64,000 bases of DNA from Hymenobacter setariae. GTDB lineage: Bacteria > Bacteroidota > Bacteroidia > Cytophagales > Hymenobacteraceae. The stretch is from positions 779,700 through 843,699 of the forward strand of contig NZ_VMRJ01000004.1 in assembly GCF_007713685.1 (NCBI RefSeq). The letters run 5' to 3'. Shown here piece by piece: positions 1-9,610 of this stretch. Each line of letters begins with the position of its first letter. Position 1 is the first letter of the stretch. Below the pieces are notes generated by a model. That model saw nothing but the letters and a program-made list of their open reading frames with translations, did not search any database and was not told where the DNA came from. The position numbers and the translations under genes are program-made.

Positions 1-307
1 CCGTTTGTGGGCCCTCGTGTAGGCGCCAGCTCAGGGCGGTGCCGGGCGGCACCAGCAAGATGGACCTAGGCGCCACGGCTACTACCTCACTATCTAGCGT
101 GAAGTCTCCTCCACCTTCCGCTATCAGCGAGAGCTTATAAAAAGCGCGTCGATGCAGCTCGATGTGCTGGCGGCACGTGGCAAACCGCTCTTCGCGCCGA
201 TATACCACTAGCTGCTCCAGGGCCTCAGTGGGAGGCTTAGGGTGCAGTAGCTCGGCCGTTTGGGGGTAGGCGTCGAAGCCAAAAGTGGGCAGCGCGGGCG
301 TTTCCAT
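1..307 (-). CDS. AraC-type regulator, N-terminal cupin part (cut by window edge)
   Basis: An open frame on the minus strand starts at ATG 305-307 and runs off the left edge, giving about 102 residues. It begins METPALPTFGFDAY and has the alternating hydrophobic pattern of the cupin-like sensor half of AraC/XylS regulators: HRRAFYKLSLIAEGGGDFTL followed by VVAVAPRSILLVPPGTALSW. In that family a jelly-roll domain binds the ligand and a C-terminal double helix-turn-helix binds DNA. The DNA-binding part would lie left of base 1 and is not visible. The assignment rests on sequence pattern alone, so any cupin-type sensor protein remains possible. Confidence 0.6.
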   Translation of the reverse strand, partial: METPALPTFGFDAYPQTAELLHPKPPTEALEQLVVYRREERFATCRQHIELHRRAFYKLSLIAEGGGDFTLDSEVVAVAPRSILLVPPGTALSWRLHEGPQT

Positions 308-348
308 CGCTTGTTAACCCTTGGGCCACGCAATGGTTGCGGCCGCCC

Positions 349-543
349 CTAGGCAGCATTGCCCAGCGGGGCGGCTGGGTTTGCCGGCTTGCTTAGGGCA
401 GCCTGCTCCTCCTGGGTGCGCTTGCGGGCCTGAGCCGCAATAAACTCCAGAAATTCCTCGTCTGAGTAGAGCGGTGTGGGCGGTATCACCACGGGTTTCG
501 GCGTAAACATGGCCCGCATTTTATCAAATAATTTCATGGTCAA
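349..543 (-). CDS. Small hypothetical protein, 64 aa
   Basis: A small soluble ORF starting MTMKLFDKMRAMF; translation could instead begin at the second Met. Residues 24-50 are charged and rich in Glu, Ala and Gln, which suggests a helix, flanked by proline-rich segments. There is no signal peptide or membrane span. It sits 41 bp upstream of the AraC-type fragment in the same orientation, so the two could be co-transcribed. I do not recognise a family. Its good codon use and the absence of a competing frame support it weakly. Confidence 0.45.
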   Translation of the reverse strand: MTMKLFDKMRAMFTPKPVVIPPTPLYSDEEFLEFIAAQARKRTQEEQAALSKPANPAAPLGNAA

Positions 544-616
544 ATAGGATTAAAATAATTTCCTATTTAAAACGTATTGACCACCTTATTTAGTGCGCAG
601 CAACCTGGCGACCGGC

Positions 617-946
617 TTATTGCCCTTTTACCAACACTAGGGTGCTCTGGCCGCCCTCACTGCCACTAAAGGAGCTTTTGATGGCATAGCCCTGCTGGTA
701 GAGCCCCGTTAACACCTCCTGTATTTTTTCAGCCGAATCCCGCATGAGCTTGGCTTCGTCGCTAGCCATGTTAGGCTTCACTTCTGTTTCGTCGGCAAAG
801 CCTCGGCTGCGCGCTACCACGATGCGGGTGCCAAGCCGAGACTCCAGCACCTTCATCACTACAATATCGGCTTGACTAGTTTGAGCCTTGGCTGGCTGAG
901 CGGCGAAGGCCCACAGGTACCCACCCAAAAGAAGAAGTTTTTTCAT
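617..946 (-). CDS. Small secreted protein, paralogue of the 61.7 kb gene
   Basis: 109 residues with a clear signal peptide: MKKLLLLGGYLWAFAAQPAKA is followed by a mature part starting QTSQAD. The mature region has an alternating hydrophobic segment (ADIVVMKVLESRLGTRIVVA), an acidic middle, and an end reading LYQQGYAIKSSFSGSEGG then LVLVKGQ. The gene at 61722-62063 has the same layout: MKKLL signal, 'VVxV..S....VxxxR..G' segment, LYKQGYQLQSTF motif and a hydrophobic, basic tail. The two are clearly paralogues although they lie 61 kb apart. The product is probably periplasmic or surface-exposed. Function unknown. Confidence 0.75.
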   Translation of the reverse strand: MKKLLLLGGYLWAFAAQPAKAQTSQADIVVMKVLESRLGTRIVVARSRGFADETEVKPNMASDEAKLMRDSAEKIQEVLTGLYQQGYAIKSSFSGSEGGQSTLVLVKGQ

Positions 947-1135
947 AGTAGCTAGCCTACTACAAGTGCCGTGCCGCGCACGTAGCTAAGACTGACTAAA
1001 ATCAATCGCCAACAGGAATAATATCAGTAATTATATTATTAAATTTAAGTAGCCGTAGTCAAAACAGTCCCCGCGGCTTTTAACTTCAAGCTGTGATTGA
1101 CTCAGTTTTGCTTTCCTATAACTAGTCCCTCCCGT

Positions 1136-1282
1136 ATGACTCGCAGCCCTACTCTCAACGCTAGAAAACGCCGACGCTCGCGCAAAAACGAGTATACCAA
1201 ACCTTTCAATTACAATATACTAGCTTGGGTATTATTAGCTATGCTAGCTCTTTTTGTGCTAGCGGTAAAAGCCTTTTGGTAG
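1136..1282 (+). CDS. Small basic single-span membrane protein, 48 aa
   Basis: The first 20 residues are strongly basic (MTRSPTLNARKRRRSRKNEY), followed by one hydrophobic helix (ILAWVLLAMLALFVLAV) and a short end, KAFW. This is a plausible tail-anchored or single-pass protein with its positive N-terminus inside. A start 13 codons earlier, at 1097, is also open, but ATG 1136 gives the more natural protein. It has no recognisable family and no operon partner. Small size and lack of homology evidence keep confidence moderate. Confidence 0.4.
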   Translation: MTRSPTLNARKRRRSRKNEYTKPFNYNILAWVLLAMLALFVLAVKAFW

Positions 1283-2497
1283 GCAGCGCTACGATAGCTG
1301 TAGGCGCCGGCTCGCCTACCTAGGGCTAGGCAACTGCAACGTGTCACCAGCTAGCTCCACTGGCTTTTCTGCCAATTAGCTGCTCTAAATATTTGTGCAG
1401 CTGCCCAGCCAGCACCACCACCCCTGGCAGCATCCTCGCTAGCAACACGCGCTTTTATACGCGCCCACCTAAGTGCTGCAGTACAAGGCAACCCATGTTG
1501 TGGTGCAATAGGTACATAGAGACATAAGCCACCCCGCCGCTATTAAGTATGTCGTCCCATCTGGCCGGAACCCGCGGGCAGTAAGGAGTAGCATGTCTAA
1601 TTGGAGCAGCAGTCTTGCAGTGACACGCCGAAGAGCAGCGGCTAACCTGCGGCCACGTAGGCTGGCCGGCGCTGGTGCATCACCGCAGAGCGAGCACGCC
1701 GCCTAGTAGGGTCTGGACGGGTATGGGCACCGCCCCCTGGACACAAAGAATTGACCTGGCGTTTTGCCTTGTGCGCTATGCAAAATGACGTAGCCGCTAA
1801 TCAGGAAAAAACAGCTTGCTGCCTAGGGTACACACACGTCTTATGGCAGGGCAGCTTAGGGGCCCAGGTTGCCCTTATACCAGTGGAGGTAGGCCTAGTG
1901 GTAGAGCACTACAGCCACCGCTACTATAAAGCGAAGCAAGTCGATTCATAGTAGCAAGTGAGGTGATGAAGGGCGGTTGCTGTATGCAGCAATAGTAGTT
2001 TTTACAAAGCACCAATCTTTTTTGAATTTTATCCGAAAGCTCGGCCGCCGACGCCAGATTGCCTAGCGCACAAAATATTGAATCACAGCTATATAACAAG
2101 GCCACTCCCAAGCTACGGCCTTAGATGAAGAACACCTAAATTATTGGGACTCATTCCTTCATATTGTCTTAATGGCAAGGTGATGAGCTTTGTATCACCC
2201 AGCACGACGAAGGCACTTGCTCGTCGACCTATTCCCTCGGTTTTGCTCTCCCAGAATTGATTTAAGACCGGCCGCCGTGCTGGTATTAACTGGCTTCTGC
2301 TTTATACAGAGCCACTTGTGAAGCATGTAAAAATATTTATTTGGTACTGAAAGTCGTCGGTTTTGCCACGGCTCCACCAACAAAAACATGGGCTGATAGC
2401 ATATCGCCGGCTCCCTGCACCGCACGGGGCCGGTCCTAAGTATTTCGCTCATCGTCAAAACACCACACATTTCCCGAGATTACCAAGCACCTATCTG
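1283..2497. other. Gene-poor stretch of 1.2 kb upstream of the efflux operon
   Basis: No convincing gene. Short ORFs on both strands (for example 1751-1951 plus and 1875-2111 minus) overlap one another and lack domain-like patterns. On the minus strand near 1480-1560, a stretch reading YVSMYLLHHNMG then LVLQHLGG before a stop could be a scrap of a decayed membrane protein, but it is too short to name. The part nearest the efflux operon (about 2270-2497) must hold its promoter. I found no exact Bacteroidetes TAnnTTTG box there. Confidence 0.5.
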
Positions 2498-3604
2498 ATG
2501 GTACTTAATGCATTTATAAAGAACACGTTGCTGCTCGCGCTTCTAGGTTCGGGCGGCGTATTTTTCACCAGCTGCGCGGATAAGAAAGAAGAGAAGGAAG
2601 AGCAGATTAAGCTACTGGTCACCAGCCCCTTGGCAAAGGACACAACTATTACCAAGGAATACGTAGCTCAAATTCACGCCTATCAGCACATCGACCTACG
2701 CGCGCTGGAAAAAGGCTACCTGCAAAAAATATTTGTAGATGAGGGCCAGACGGTGCGTGAGGGGCAGCCGATGTTCCAGATTACGCCCCTGATATATAAC
2801 GCCGACCTGCAAAAGTCGCAGGCCGAGGCCAGCTACGTAGGCATCGAGTATAAGAACACGAAGAGCCTAGCCGACAGCAACATCGTATCGAAGAATGAGC
2901 TGGCGCTGGCCAAGGCCAAATACGACAAGGCCAAAGCCGACGTGTCGCTGGCCAAAACGCACTTGCAGTTTACGTCCATCAAGGCGCCATTTACGGGCAT
3001 TATGGACCACTTCCAGGCTCGCCTAGGTAGCCTCGTAGATGAGGGCGACCTGCTAACGAGCCTCTCCGATAACAGCAAGATGTGGGTGTATTACAACGTG
3101 CCCGAGGCCGAGTACCTAGCTTATAAGGAGCACGCTAAGGCTGGCGACAAGGCCGTGACCGTGCACCTGAAGATGGCCAACAACGAGGTATTCTCCTACC
3201 CCGGCAAGGTACAAACTATTGAGGCTGACTTCAATAATGAAACCGGCAACATCGCCTTCCGGGCCACCTTCCCCAACCCCGACGGGCTGCTGCGCAACGG
3301 CGAAACCGGCAGTGTGCTGATGACGGTACCACTGCAACACGCGCTCATTATTCCGCAGAAAGCCACCTTCGAAGTACTCGAAAAGAAGTTCGTGTACGTG
3401 GTGGACAAGAACAATGTAGTGCACCAGAAAGAGGTGAATATCGCCTCGGAAATGCCTGACCTCTACATCGTGAAGGACGGCATCACCCCCAGCGACAAGA
3501 TTTTGCTCGAAGGCATTCGCAAGGTGAAGGATGGCGATAAAATCAGCTACACCTACGAATCGCCGCAGCAAGTACTGCCTAAGCTGAAAGTGTACTCTGA
3601 GTAG
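2498..3604 (+). CDS. RND efflux periplasmic adaptor lipoprotein (MFP/HlyD family)
   Basis: 368 residues from ATG 2498. This start yields a lipoprotein signal (hydrophobic stretch ending FFTSC, lipid-bearing Cys26); upstream codons in the frame make no sensible signal. Family features follow in order: a barrel-sandwich/lipoyl half (LRALEKGYLQKIFVDEGQTV), an alpha-hairpin rich in Ala, Lys and Glu (about 105-150), the second lipoyl half (FTSIKAPFTGIMDHFQARLG), then a beta-barrel and membrane-proximal domain (NGETGSVLMTVP). The adaptor couples the inner-membrane pump to the outer-membrane channel. It is first in a three-gene operon, 30 bp ahead of the pump. The exported substrates cannot be read from sequence. 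Confidence 0.93.
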   Translation: MVLNAFIKNTLLLALLGSGGVFFTSCADKKEEKEEQIKLLVTSPLAKDTTITKEYVAQIHAYQHIDLRALEKGYLQKIFVDEGQTVREGQPMFQITPLIYNADLQKSQAEASYVGIEYKNTKSLADSNIVSKNELALAKAKYDKAKADVSLAKTHLQFTSIKAPFTGIMDHFQARLGSLVDEGDLLTSLSDNSKMWVYYNVPEAEYLAYKEHAKAGDKAVTVHLKMANNEVFSYPGKVQTIEADFNNETGNIAFRATFPNPDGLLRNGETGSVLMTVPLQHALIIPQKATFEVLEKKFVYVVDKNNVVHQKEVNIASEMPDLYIVKDGITPSDKILLEGIRKVKDGDKISYTYESPQQVLPKLKVYSE

Positions 3605-3634
3605 GGTTTGGTTGTCAATTTATTAGCGTGAAAT

Positions 3635-6600
3635 ATGTTCAGTAAATTCATTCGTAGGCCAGTGTTTGCCATCGTGATTTCGGTGGTAATCGTGTTCATG
3701 GGCGTGCTGGCCATCAAGACCCTACCGACCTCGCAGTTTCCGGAGATTTCGCCGCCCATGGTCATGGTGAGCTGCGCTTACCCCGGGGCTAGCGCCAAGG
3801 TGCTCACCGAGTCGGTACTCATCCCGCTGGAGCAGGCCGTGAACGGCGTGCCGGGCATGAAGTACATGACCTCCGACGCCGTGAGCGCCGGCGAGGCCAA
3901 CATCCAGATTGTTTTCAACCTAGGCACCGACCCCGAGCAGGCGGTGGTGAACGTGAACACCCGTATTGCGCAGGTGGTGAACCGTTTGCCGGTGCTGGTG
4001 CAGCGCGAGGGCCTCATCGTAAACCGCGTGGTGCCCAACATGCTGATGTACGTGAACTTGTACAGCAAGGACAAGAACACGGACATGAAGTACCTGTTCA
4101 ACTACGCTGGGGTCAACATGATACCCGAGATTCAGCGTATCGACGGTATCGGCCGCGCGAGCATCCTAGGTAGCCGGCAGTACGCCATGCGCATCTGGCT
4201 GAAGCCCGACCGCATGCGTGCCTATAACATCTCGGCCGACGACGTGATGAAGGCCCTAGACGAGCAGAGCGTAATTGGCTCGCCGGGCCGCATTGGCCGC
4301 TCCGACGGGGGCCGCGCCGAAGCGCTGGAATACGTGCTGACTTATCAGGGTCGCTTCAACGACGAGAATCAATACAAGAACGTGATTCTAAAGGCTAACT
4401 CTAATGGCGAGATGCTGCGCCTGAAAGACGTGGCCGACGTGTCCCTAGGTAGCGAATTCTACGATATCTACTCTAACCTCGATGGCTACCCTTCGGCGGC
4501 TATCATGCTGAAGCAGACCTACGGCTCGAACGCTAGCGACGTAATCACGAGCGTAAAAGCCAAGCTAGAGGAGCTGAAGAAAACCATGCCCCCCGGCATG
4601 GACTACAAAATCAGCTACGACGTGTCGAACTTCCTCGACGCCTCGACCGAGAACGTAATCCACACCCTGCGCGACGCCTTCATTCTGGTGGCCATCGTGG
4701 TGTTCCTGTTCTTGGGCGACTGGCGCTCGACGCTCATCCCGATTATCGCCGTGCCGGTGTCGCTGATTGGCGCGTTCACGGCCATGCAGGCGTTCGGGTT
4801 GACTATCAACATGATTACGCTCTTCGCGCTGGTACTTGCCATCGGTATCGTGGTCGACGACGCCATTGTGGTGGTGGAAGCCGTGCACGCCAAGATGGAG
4901 GAGAAACACCTCTCGCCATTTGGGGCGGTGAAGGAAGTAATCGGTGAAATCAGCGGCGCCATTATCGCCATCACCATCCTGATGACGGCGGTGTTCGTGC
5001 CAGTAGCTTTCATGAGCGGCCCGGTGGGCATTTTCTACCGCCAGTTCTCGATTACGATGGCAACGTCTATCGTGATTTCGGGCGTGGTGGCCTTGACCCT
5101 GACGCCGGTACTCTGCGCCATGATTCTGAAAAACAATCATGGCCAGCCCCGCAAAAAGACGCCCATCAACCGCTTCATCGACTGGTTCAACCGTGGCTTT
5201 GAGCGCCTGACCGGCCGCTACACCAACCTGCTCGAAAAGCTGGTCGACCGCCGCGTGTTCACCTTCGGCATCCTGATTGTGTTCGCCCTCGGCATTTTCG
5301 GCATCTCGTCTAAGCTGCCCAGCGGCTTTATTCCGGCCGAAGACCAAGGCATGCTCTATGCCATCATTCAGACGCCTCCCGGCTCGACGCTTGAGCGCAC
5401 CAACGACATTTCGCAGCGCTTGCAGCAGTTGGCCAAGGATGTGCCTGGCATCGAAAGCATTTCGACCCTAGCGGGTTATGAGGTACTGACCGAGGGTCGC
5501 GGCTCGAACGCTGGTACCTGCTTGATTAGCTTGAAGCCGTGGAGCGAGCGCAAAGAGTCCATCCACGACATCGTGGAGAACCTGGAGAAAAAAGCGCACG
5601 AGATTCCGGGCGCGACCATCGAATTCTTCGAGCCGCCGGCAGTACCGGGCTACGGCGCAGCGGGCGGTTTCCAGCTCCAATTGCTGGATAAGACGAACTC
5701 GGGCGACTACAAGGCGTTGGAAAAGGTAAACGAAGAATTCATCGGCGAGCTGAAAAAGCGCAAGGAGCTGGCTGGTCTGTTCACCTTCTTCTCGGCCAAC
5801 TACCCACAGTACGAGCTGAAGATTGACAACGACCTCGCCATGCAGAAAGGCGTGAGCATTGGCAACGCCATGAACACGCTGAGCATCATGATTGGCTCGA
5901 CCTACGAGCTGGGCTTCATCAAGTACCAGCGCTTCTTTAAGGTGTACGTGCAGGCTTCGCCTGAGTACCGCCGCCTGCCCAAGGACATTCTGGACATGTG
6001 GGTGAAGAACGACAAGGGCGAAATGGTACCGTTCTCGGCTTTCATGAAAATCGAGAAAACCCAGGGCGCCAACGAAATCAACCGCTATAACATGTACACC
6101 ACGGCCTCTATCCGCGGTGATGCGGCCCAGGGCTACAGCTCGGGCGAGGCCATTAAGGCCGTGCAGGAAGTAGCAGCCAAAACCCTACCTAGGGGCTACG
6201 ACATCGACTGGGGCGGCTTGTCGAAAGACGAAGTATCGCGCGGCAACGAGGCTATCTACATCTTCTTGATTGTGATTGCCTTCGTGTACCTGGTGCTTGC
6301 TGCCCAGTACGAAAGCTTCCTGTTGCCACTGGCGGTTATTCTGTCGCTGCCGGCCGGTATTTTCGGCGCTTTCCTGCTCATTAAGGTAATGGGCCTGGCC
6401 AACAACATCTACGCCCAGGTGGGTCTCGTGATGCTGGTAGGCCTGCTGGGTAAGAACGCGGTACTGATTGTAGAGTTTGCGGTGCAGGAACACGAGCACG
6501 GCATGTCGATTCGCAATGCGGCCATTGCAGGCGCCAAGGCCCGTTTCCGCCCCATCTTGATGACCTCGTTTGCCTTCATCGCTGGTTTGATTCCGCTGGT

Positions 6601-6829
6601 GATTGCCACCGGCGCGGGCGCCATCGGCAACCGCACCATCGGCACGGCAGCCCTAGGGGGTATGCTCTTCGGTACCGTGTTCGGGGTAGTTATTGTGCCG
6701 GGCCTGTACTACGTGTTTGGCACGATGGCCTCGAAGAGCAAGCTGATTGACGACGAGAACGAATATCCAGTGAGCGAAGGGTTTGAGCCTCGTGTTTTAG
6801 TGGACGAAGAAGGTATAACCCATGCTTAG
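3635..6829 (+). CDS. RND multidrug efflux pump, AcrB/MexB (HAE1) family
   Basis: 1,064 residues, the usual length for the family. The N-terminus, MFSKFIRRPVFAIVISVVIV, is the first transmembrane helix. The proton-relay residues are in register with E. coli AcrB: D408 and D409 in GIVVDDAIVVVEAV and K940 in GLLGKNAVLIVEFA. Two large periplasmic loops separate the first and second six-helix halves. The pump takes lipophilic drugs, bile-salt-like compounds or solvents from the periplasm and inner membrane and expels them using the proton gradient. It lies between the adaptor and the outer-membrane factor and overlaps the latter by 8 bp, so the operon is translationally coupled. No regulator gene is adjacent. 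Confidence 0.96.
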   Translation: MFSKFIRRPVFAIVISVVIVFMGVLAIKTLPTSQFPEISPPMVMVSCAYPGASAKVLTESVLIPLEQAVNGVPGMKYMTSDAVSAGEANIQIVFNLGTDPEQAVVNVNTRIAQVVNRLPVLVQREGLIVNRVVPNMLMYVNLYSKDKNTDMKYLFNYAGVNMIPEIQRIDGIGRASILGSRQYAMRIWLKPDRMRAYNISADDVMKALDEQSVIGSPGRIGRSDGGRAEALEYVLTYQGRFNDENQYKNVILKANSNGEMLRLKDVADVSLGSEFYDIYSNLDGYPSAAIMLKQTYGSNASDVITSVKAKLEELKKTMPPGMDYKISYDVSNFLDASTENVIHTLRDAFILVAIVVFLFLGDWRSTLIPIIAVPVSLIGAFTAMQAFGLTINMITLFALVLAIGIVVDDAIVVVEAVHAKMEEKHLSPFGAVKEVIGEISGAIIAITILMTAVFVPVAFMSGPVGIFYRQFSITMATSIVISGVVALTLTPVLCAMILKNNHGQPRKKTPINRFIDWFNRGFERLTGRYTNLLEKLVDRRVFTFGILIVFALGIFGISSKLPSGFIPAEDQGMLYAIIQTPPGSTLERTNDISQRLQQLAKDVPGIESISTLAGYEVLTEGRGSNAGTCLISLKPWSERKESIHDIVENLEKKAHEIPGATIEFFEPPAVPGYGAAGGFQLQLLDKTNSGDYKALEKVNEEFIGELKKRKELAGLFTFFSANYPQYELKIDNDLAMQKGVSIGNAMNTLSIMIGSTYELGFIKYQRFFKVYVQASPEYRRLPKDILDMWVKNDKGEMVPFSAFMKIEKTQGANEINRYNMYTTASIRGDAAQGYSSGEAIKAVQEVAAKTLPRGYDIDWGGLSKDEVSRGNEAIYIFLIVIAFVYLVLAAQYESFLLPLAVILSLPAGIFGAFLLIKVMGLANNIYAQVGLVMLVGLLGKNAVLIVEFAVQEHEHGMSIRNAAIAGAKARFRPILMTSFAFIAGLIPLVIATGAGAIGNRTIGTAALGGMLFGTVFGVVIVPGLYYVFGTMASKSKLIDDENEYPVSEGFEPRVLVDEEGITHA

Positions 6830-8258
6830 AAGACGCATTTATCAGGGCCTAACCGCCGTCGGCCTCGCGCTGGCGGTGGGGGCTTGCAAACTCCCGGAGC
6901 TGACGCAGCGCAACGAAAACCGCAGTACCCCGGCCTCCTACGTGGGCGCTACCACGGACAGCACCAACACCGCCCGCATGCGGTGGAAGCAATTCTTCAC
7001 CGACCCCAACCTGGTAGTTCTCATCGACAGCGCGCTGCAACGCAACCAAGAACTGAACATCACCACGCAGGAACTGGAGCTGGCTCGCAACGAGATACGG
7101 GCTCGCACCGGCGACTACATGCCCTCCGTTTCTATCGGGGCGGGGGCTGATGTAGCCAAACCCGGTCGCTACACCTTGCAAGGTGCCACGGAGGAGAGGG
7201 TTCCTATTCGGGACGACCGCGCCAACCCTACCCCACTGGCCAACTACCAGGTAGGCGTGTCGGCGAGCTGGGAAGTGGACATCTGGCGCAAGCTGCGCAA
7301 CGCCCGCAAGTCGGCCGCTACGCGCTACCTGGCCTCGATAGAAGGCCGGAATTTCATGATAACCAACCTCATTGCCGAGATTGCCAACTCGTACTACGAG
7401 CTACTGGCCCTTGACAATCAGCTGGCTATCATCCGGCAGAACATTGAGATTCAGGAAAATGCCCTGCGTATCGTGAAGCAGGAAAAGGAATCGGCTCGCG
7501 TGACGGAGCTAGCGGTGAAGCGTTTTGAGGCGCAGGTGCAAAACACCATCAGCCTGCAATACAAGACGCAGCAGCGCATCACCGAAACCGAAAACCACCT
7601 AAACTTCCTGGCCGGCCGCTACCCGCAGCCCATCGTGCGCGATTACCAAGCGTTTAATGCGTTGGTGCCGACTACTATTCAGGCGGGCATTCCAGCGCAA
7701 CTGCTCAACAACCGCCCCGACATTCGGCAGGCTGAGCAGCAGCTAGTAGCTGCCAAGCTCGATGTGAAGGTGGCGCGCGCTAACTTCTACCCCTCGCTGG
7801 GCATCTCGGCGGGCGCGGGTTTTGAGGCGTTCAAGCCCGGTTTGCTGTTCAACTCGCCCGAGTCGATGCTATACAACATAGCCGGCGATTTGGCTGCCCC
7901 GCTCATCAACCGCAATGGCATCAAGGCCATTTACTACAGCGCCAATGCGGTGCAGCTACAGGCGGTGTACAACTACGACCGCACCGTGCTGAACGCCTAC
8001 GTGGAGGTAGCCAACCAGCTCTCCAATATCGACAATCTCCAGAAGAGCTACGACGCCAAGCTCAAGGAAGTGCAGGCTCTGAACCAGTCTATCCGCATCT
8101 CTAACAGCTTGTTCAAAGCCGTTCGGGCTGAATACACCGAAGTGCTCTTCACTCAGCGCGACGCCTTGGAATCGAAGTTTGACCTGACCGAAACCAAGAT
8201 GCAGCAGCTCAATGCTACGGTGAATGTGTATCGGGCACTGGGCGGCGGCTGGTACTAG
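6822..8258 (+). CDS. Outer-membrane efflux channel lipoprotein (TolC/OprM family)
   Basis: 478 residues. The start lies inside the end of the pump gene. The lipoprotein signal ends LALAVGAC (Cys22). Two homologous halves of long coiled helices contain typical NodT/OprM motifs: RWKQFFTDPNLVVLIDSAL near residue 55, QVGVSASWEVDIWRKLRNA, AEIANSYYELLALDNQL, IPAQLLNNRPDIRQAEQQLV and VARANFYPSLGISAGAG. The trimeric channel crosses the outer membrane and docks to the adaptor and pump encoded just upstream. The operon is complete and ends in a strong hairpin about 12 bp after the stop codon. Confidence 0.95.
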   Translation: MLRRRIYQGLTAVGLALAVGACKLPELTQRNENRSTPASYVGATTDSTNTARMRWKQFFTDPNLVVLIDSALQRNQELNITTQELELARNEIRARTGDYMPSVSIGAGADVAKPGRYTLQGATEERVPIRDDRANPTPLANYQVGVSASWEVDIWRKLRNARKSAATRYLASIEGRNFMITNLIAEIANSYYELLALDNQLAIIRQNIEIQENALRIVKQEKESARVTELAVKRFEAQVQNTISLQYKTQQRITETENHLNFLAGRYPQPIVRDYQAFNALVPTTIQAGIPAQLLNNRPDIRQAEQQLVAAKLDVKVARANFYPSLGISAGAGFEAFKPGLLFNSPESMLYNIAGDLAAPLINRNGIKAIYYSANAVQLQAVYNYDRTVLNAYVEVANQLSNIDNLQKSYDAKLKEVQALNQSIRISNSLFKAVRAEYTEVLFTQRDALESKFDLTETKMQQLNATVNVYRALGGGWY

Positions 8259-8269
8259 CCATAGCCGCT

Positions 8270-8324
8270 CCTAGGTCACAAAAAAGCCGCTTCCAATACG
8301 GGAGCGGCTTTTTTGTGACCTAGG
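8270..8324. terminator. Bidirectional intrinsic terminator between convergent genes
   Basis: A long inverted repeat with arms of about 24 bp and one mismatch (GTCACAAAAAAGCCGCTTCC paired with its complement) and a short loop. An A-tract precedes it and a T-tract follows it, so it can terminate the efflux operon on the plus strand and the nuclease gene on the minus strand. Both outer ends are CCTAGG, the palindrome over-represented in this window. Confidence 0.9.
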
Positions 8325-8364
8325 GCTACGGTTTGCGACTGTCACTTTCGTAGCCCGCTGGGGG

Positions 8365-9204
8365 CTAATTGGTGGGGCCTTTATCAATGCTGGCTTCTAG
8401 CGCATCTTGCACGCCTAGCGGCAAGGCGGAAAGCAAATCGAGGCCAGTGGCTTTTTCGATGGCATCGACGCTGGTGCGATAGCCGCCCCAGGCGGCGTTG
8501 ACGTTGATGTTATTGGGCGTGTTAACGGCAATGACGCGGGTGCTGCTCGTGATGCGCCCTAGGTCATTGCTGCCAGTTGGTAGCACTACCACTACTTTCC
8601 AGCACCGGGCGGGAACCGTGACCCGGCCGCTGGCGATGGTGGTGTAGTAGCCATCGCTGCCCGTGCCGCCCCGGCCATACGAGCCGCAAATGATGTAGAG
8701 CTCATTGCCGGCCCGCACCAGCGTGCGGCAGTAGTCTTCTAAATCAGCCCAGGTCCGCTGGTTGTTTTGCGGGGCCTGGGGCATCATGTTCGTCATCAAA
8801 AAGGTAGCCGAATTGTCGTCTTCCGAAGCGGTGCGGTCGGCGCTAGGGCAATTGTGGCCTCGGTCGAAGCCGTAGCCCGAGTAGTCACTGGTTTTCACCC
8901 GGTACCAGTCGGCGGGCAGGCTTTCATCGGCCCGAAAGTCGTCTTGCCGCGCGGCACTCCCTAAGTCGTCTCCGTCTAGGTGCCACGACACCCAGTTGGG
9001 CTTGCCCTGGTCGCGGTTGTAGGAGAGCACGTATTGCGGCTTGGTGAGCAAGTAGTTGGTGGGCGATGTGGTGCTGGCCACCGCGCCGCTGGGGTTGCCG
9101 AGGGCCAGGTGGTCGGCGGCCGGGGCCACATCGTCTTTAGCACAAGCGGCAACCAGCAGCCCTAGGGCAACCCAAGCGCTAAAGCGAGATAATAGATGAT
9201 TCAT
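8365..9204 (-). CDS. Secreted DNA/RNA non-specific endonuclease (NUC1/NucA family), lipoprotein
   Basis: 279 residues from ATG 9202-9204, chosen because it gives a lipoprotein signal (MNHLLSRFSAWVALGLLVAAC, Cys21). The longer open frame to 9291 would overlap the next gene. The catalytic DRGH motif of the beta-beta-alpha-Me nucleases is at 114-117 in YGFDRGHNCPSADRT, with the metal-binding Asn region following (FLMTNMMPQAPQNNQRTWADLE). Such enzymes cut single- and double-stranded DNA and RNA with Mg2+ and probably act here at the cell surface for nutrient or phosphate scavenging. The gene is transcribed toward the efflux operon and shares its terminator. Confidence 0.92.
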   Translation of the reverse strand: MNHLLSRFSAWVALGLLVAACAKDDVAPAADHLALGNPSGAVASTTSPTNYLLTKPQYVLSYNRDQGKPNWVSWHLDGDDLGSAARQDDFRADESLPADWYRVKTSDYSGYGFDRGHNCPSADRTASEDDNSATFLMTNMMPQAPQNNQRTWADLEDYCRTLVRAGNELYIICGSYGRGGTGSDGYYTTIASGRVTVPARCWKVVVVLPTGSNDLGRITSSTRVIAVNTPNNINVNAAWGGYRTSVDAIEKATGLDLLSALPLGVQDALEASIDKGPTN

Positions 9205-9251
9205 GCAGGAGCAAATGAGCCCGCAAAGATGGGCTCGCCACGGGTAGCAGC

Positions 9252-9467
9252 CTATCGGTAAATGAGCAGCCGCCCATCGGCGCCGACCCACATCGAGGCT
9301 TTGAGGCGGGCGGCCTGCGCCCGGCGACGCGCGCGCTTGTCGAAAAACACTAGGTACAAGATGCCCAGCAGCGGCCCCACTGAAACGGAGCTAAGCAGGT
9401 GCAAGTGCCAGTACTGCGCCTGGCTCAGTCCCCAATGGTGAGCGAGAGTTTTGAGGAGGAGTTCCAT
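9252..9467 (-). CDS. Small membrane protein, 71 aa
   Basis: Starts MELLLKTLAHHWGLSQAQYW, has one hydrophobic span (SVGPLLGILYLVFF) and then a strongly basic cytoplasmic stretch (DKRARRRAQAARLK), ending WVGADGRLLIYR. It sits 47 bp upstream of the nuclease start on the same strand, so the two may be co-transcribed. I know no named family. Its non-overlap with the nuclease when the latter starts at 9204 supports both calls. Confidence 0.6.
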   Translation of the reverse strand: MELLLKTLAHHWGLSQAQYWHLHLLSSVSVGPLLGILYLVFFDKRARRRAQAARLKASMWVGADGRLLIYR

Positions 9468-9610
9468 GTATGAATATACGCAAGAACAGCGGCTCTAGCA
9501 AGCCTAAATAGGTGGATAACTACTACGTAAGGCGGCAGCCCAGTAGGCAGCCAACAGCTAGACCGTTATCTTGGCGGTCTGGTTTAGTAGTTGGCTTTTT
9601 CCGTTGCGCC

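Noticed and set aside
1751..2111. ORFs 1751-1951 (plus) and 1875-2111 (minus)
   Set aside because: Overlapping on opposite strands in a gene-poor region, with no signal, span or domain pattern.
2363..2497. An earlier start for the efflux adaptor
   Set aside because: The 45 extra residues have no signal-like features, while ATG 2498 gives a normal lipoprotein signal.
9512..9610. GTG 9512 as start of the rhamnosidase
   Set aside because: It would put 33 residues before the signal peptide that begins at ATG 9611.
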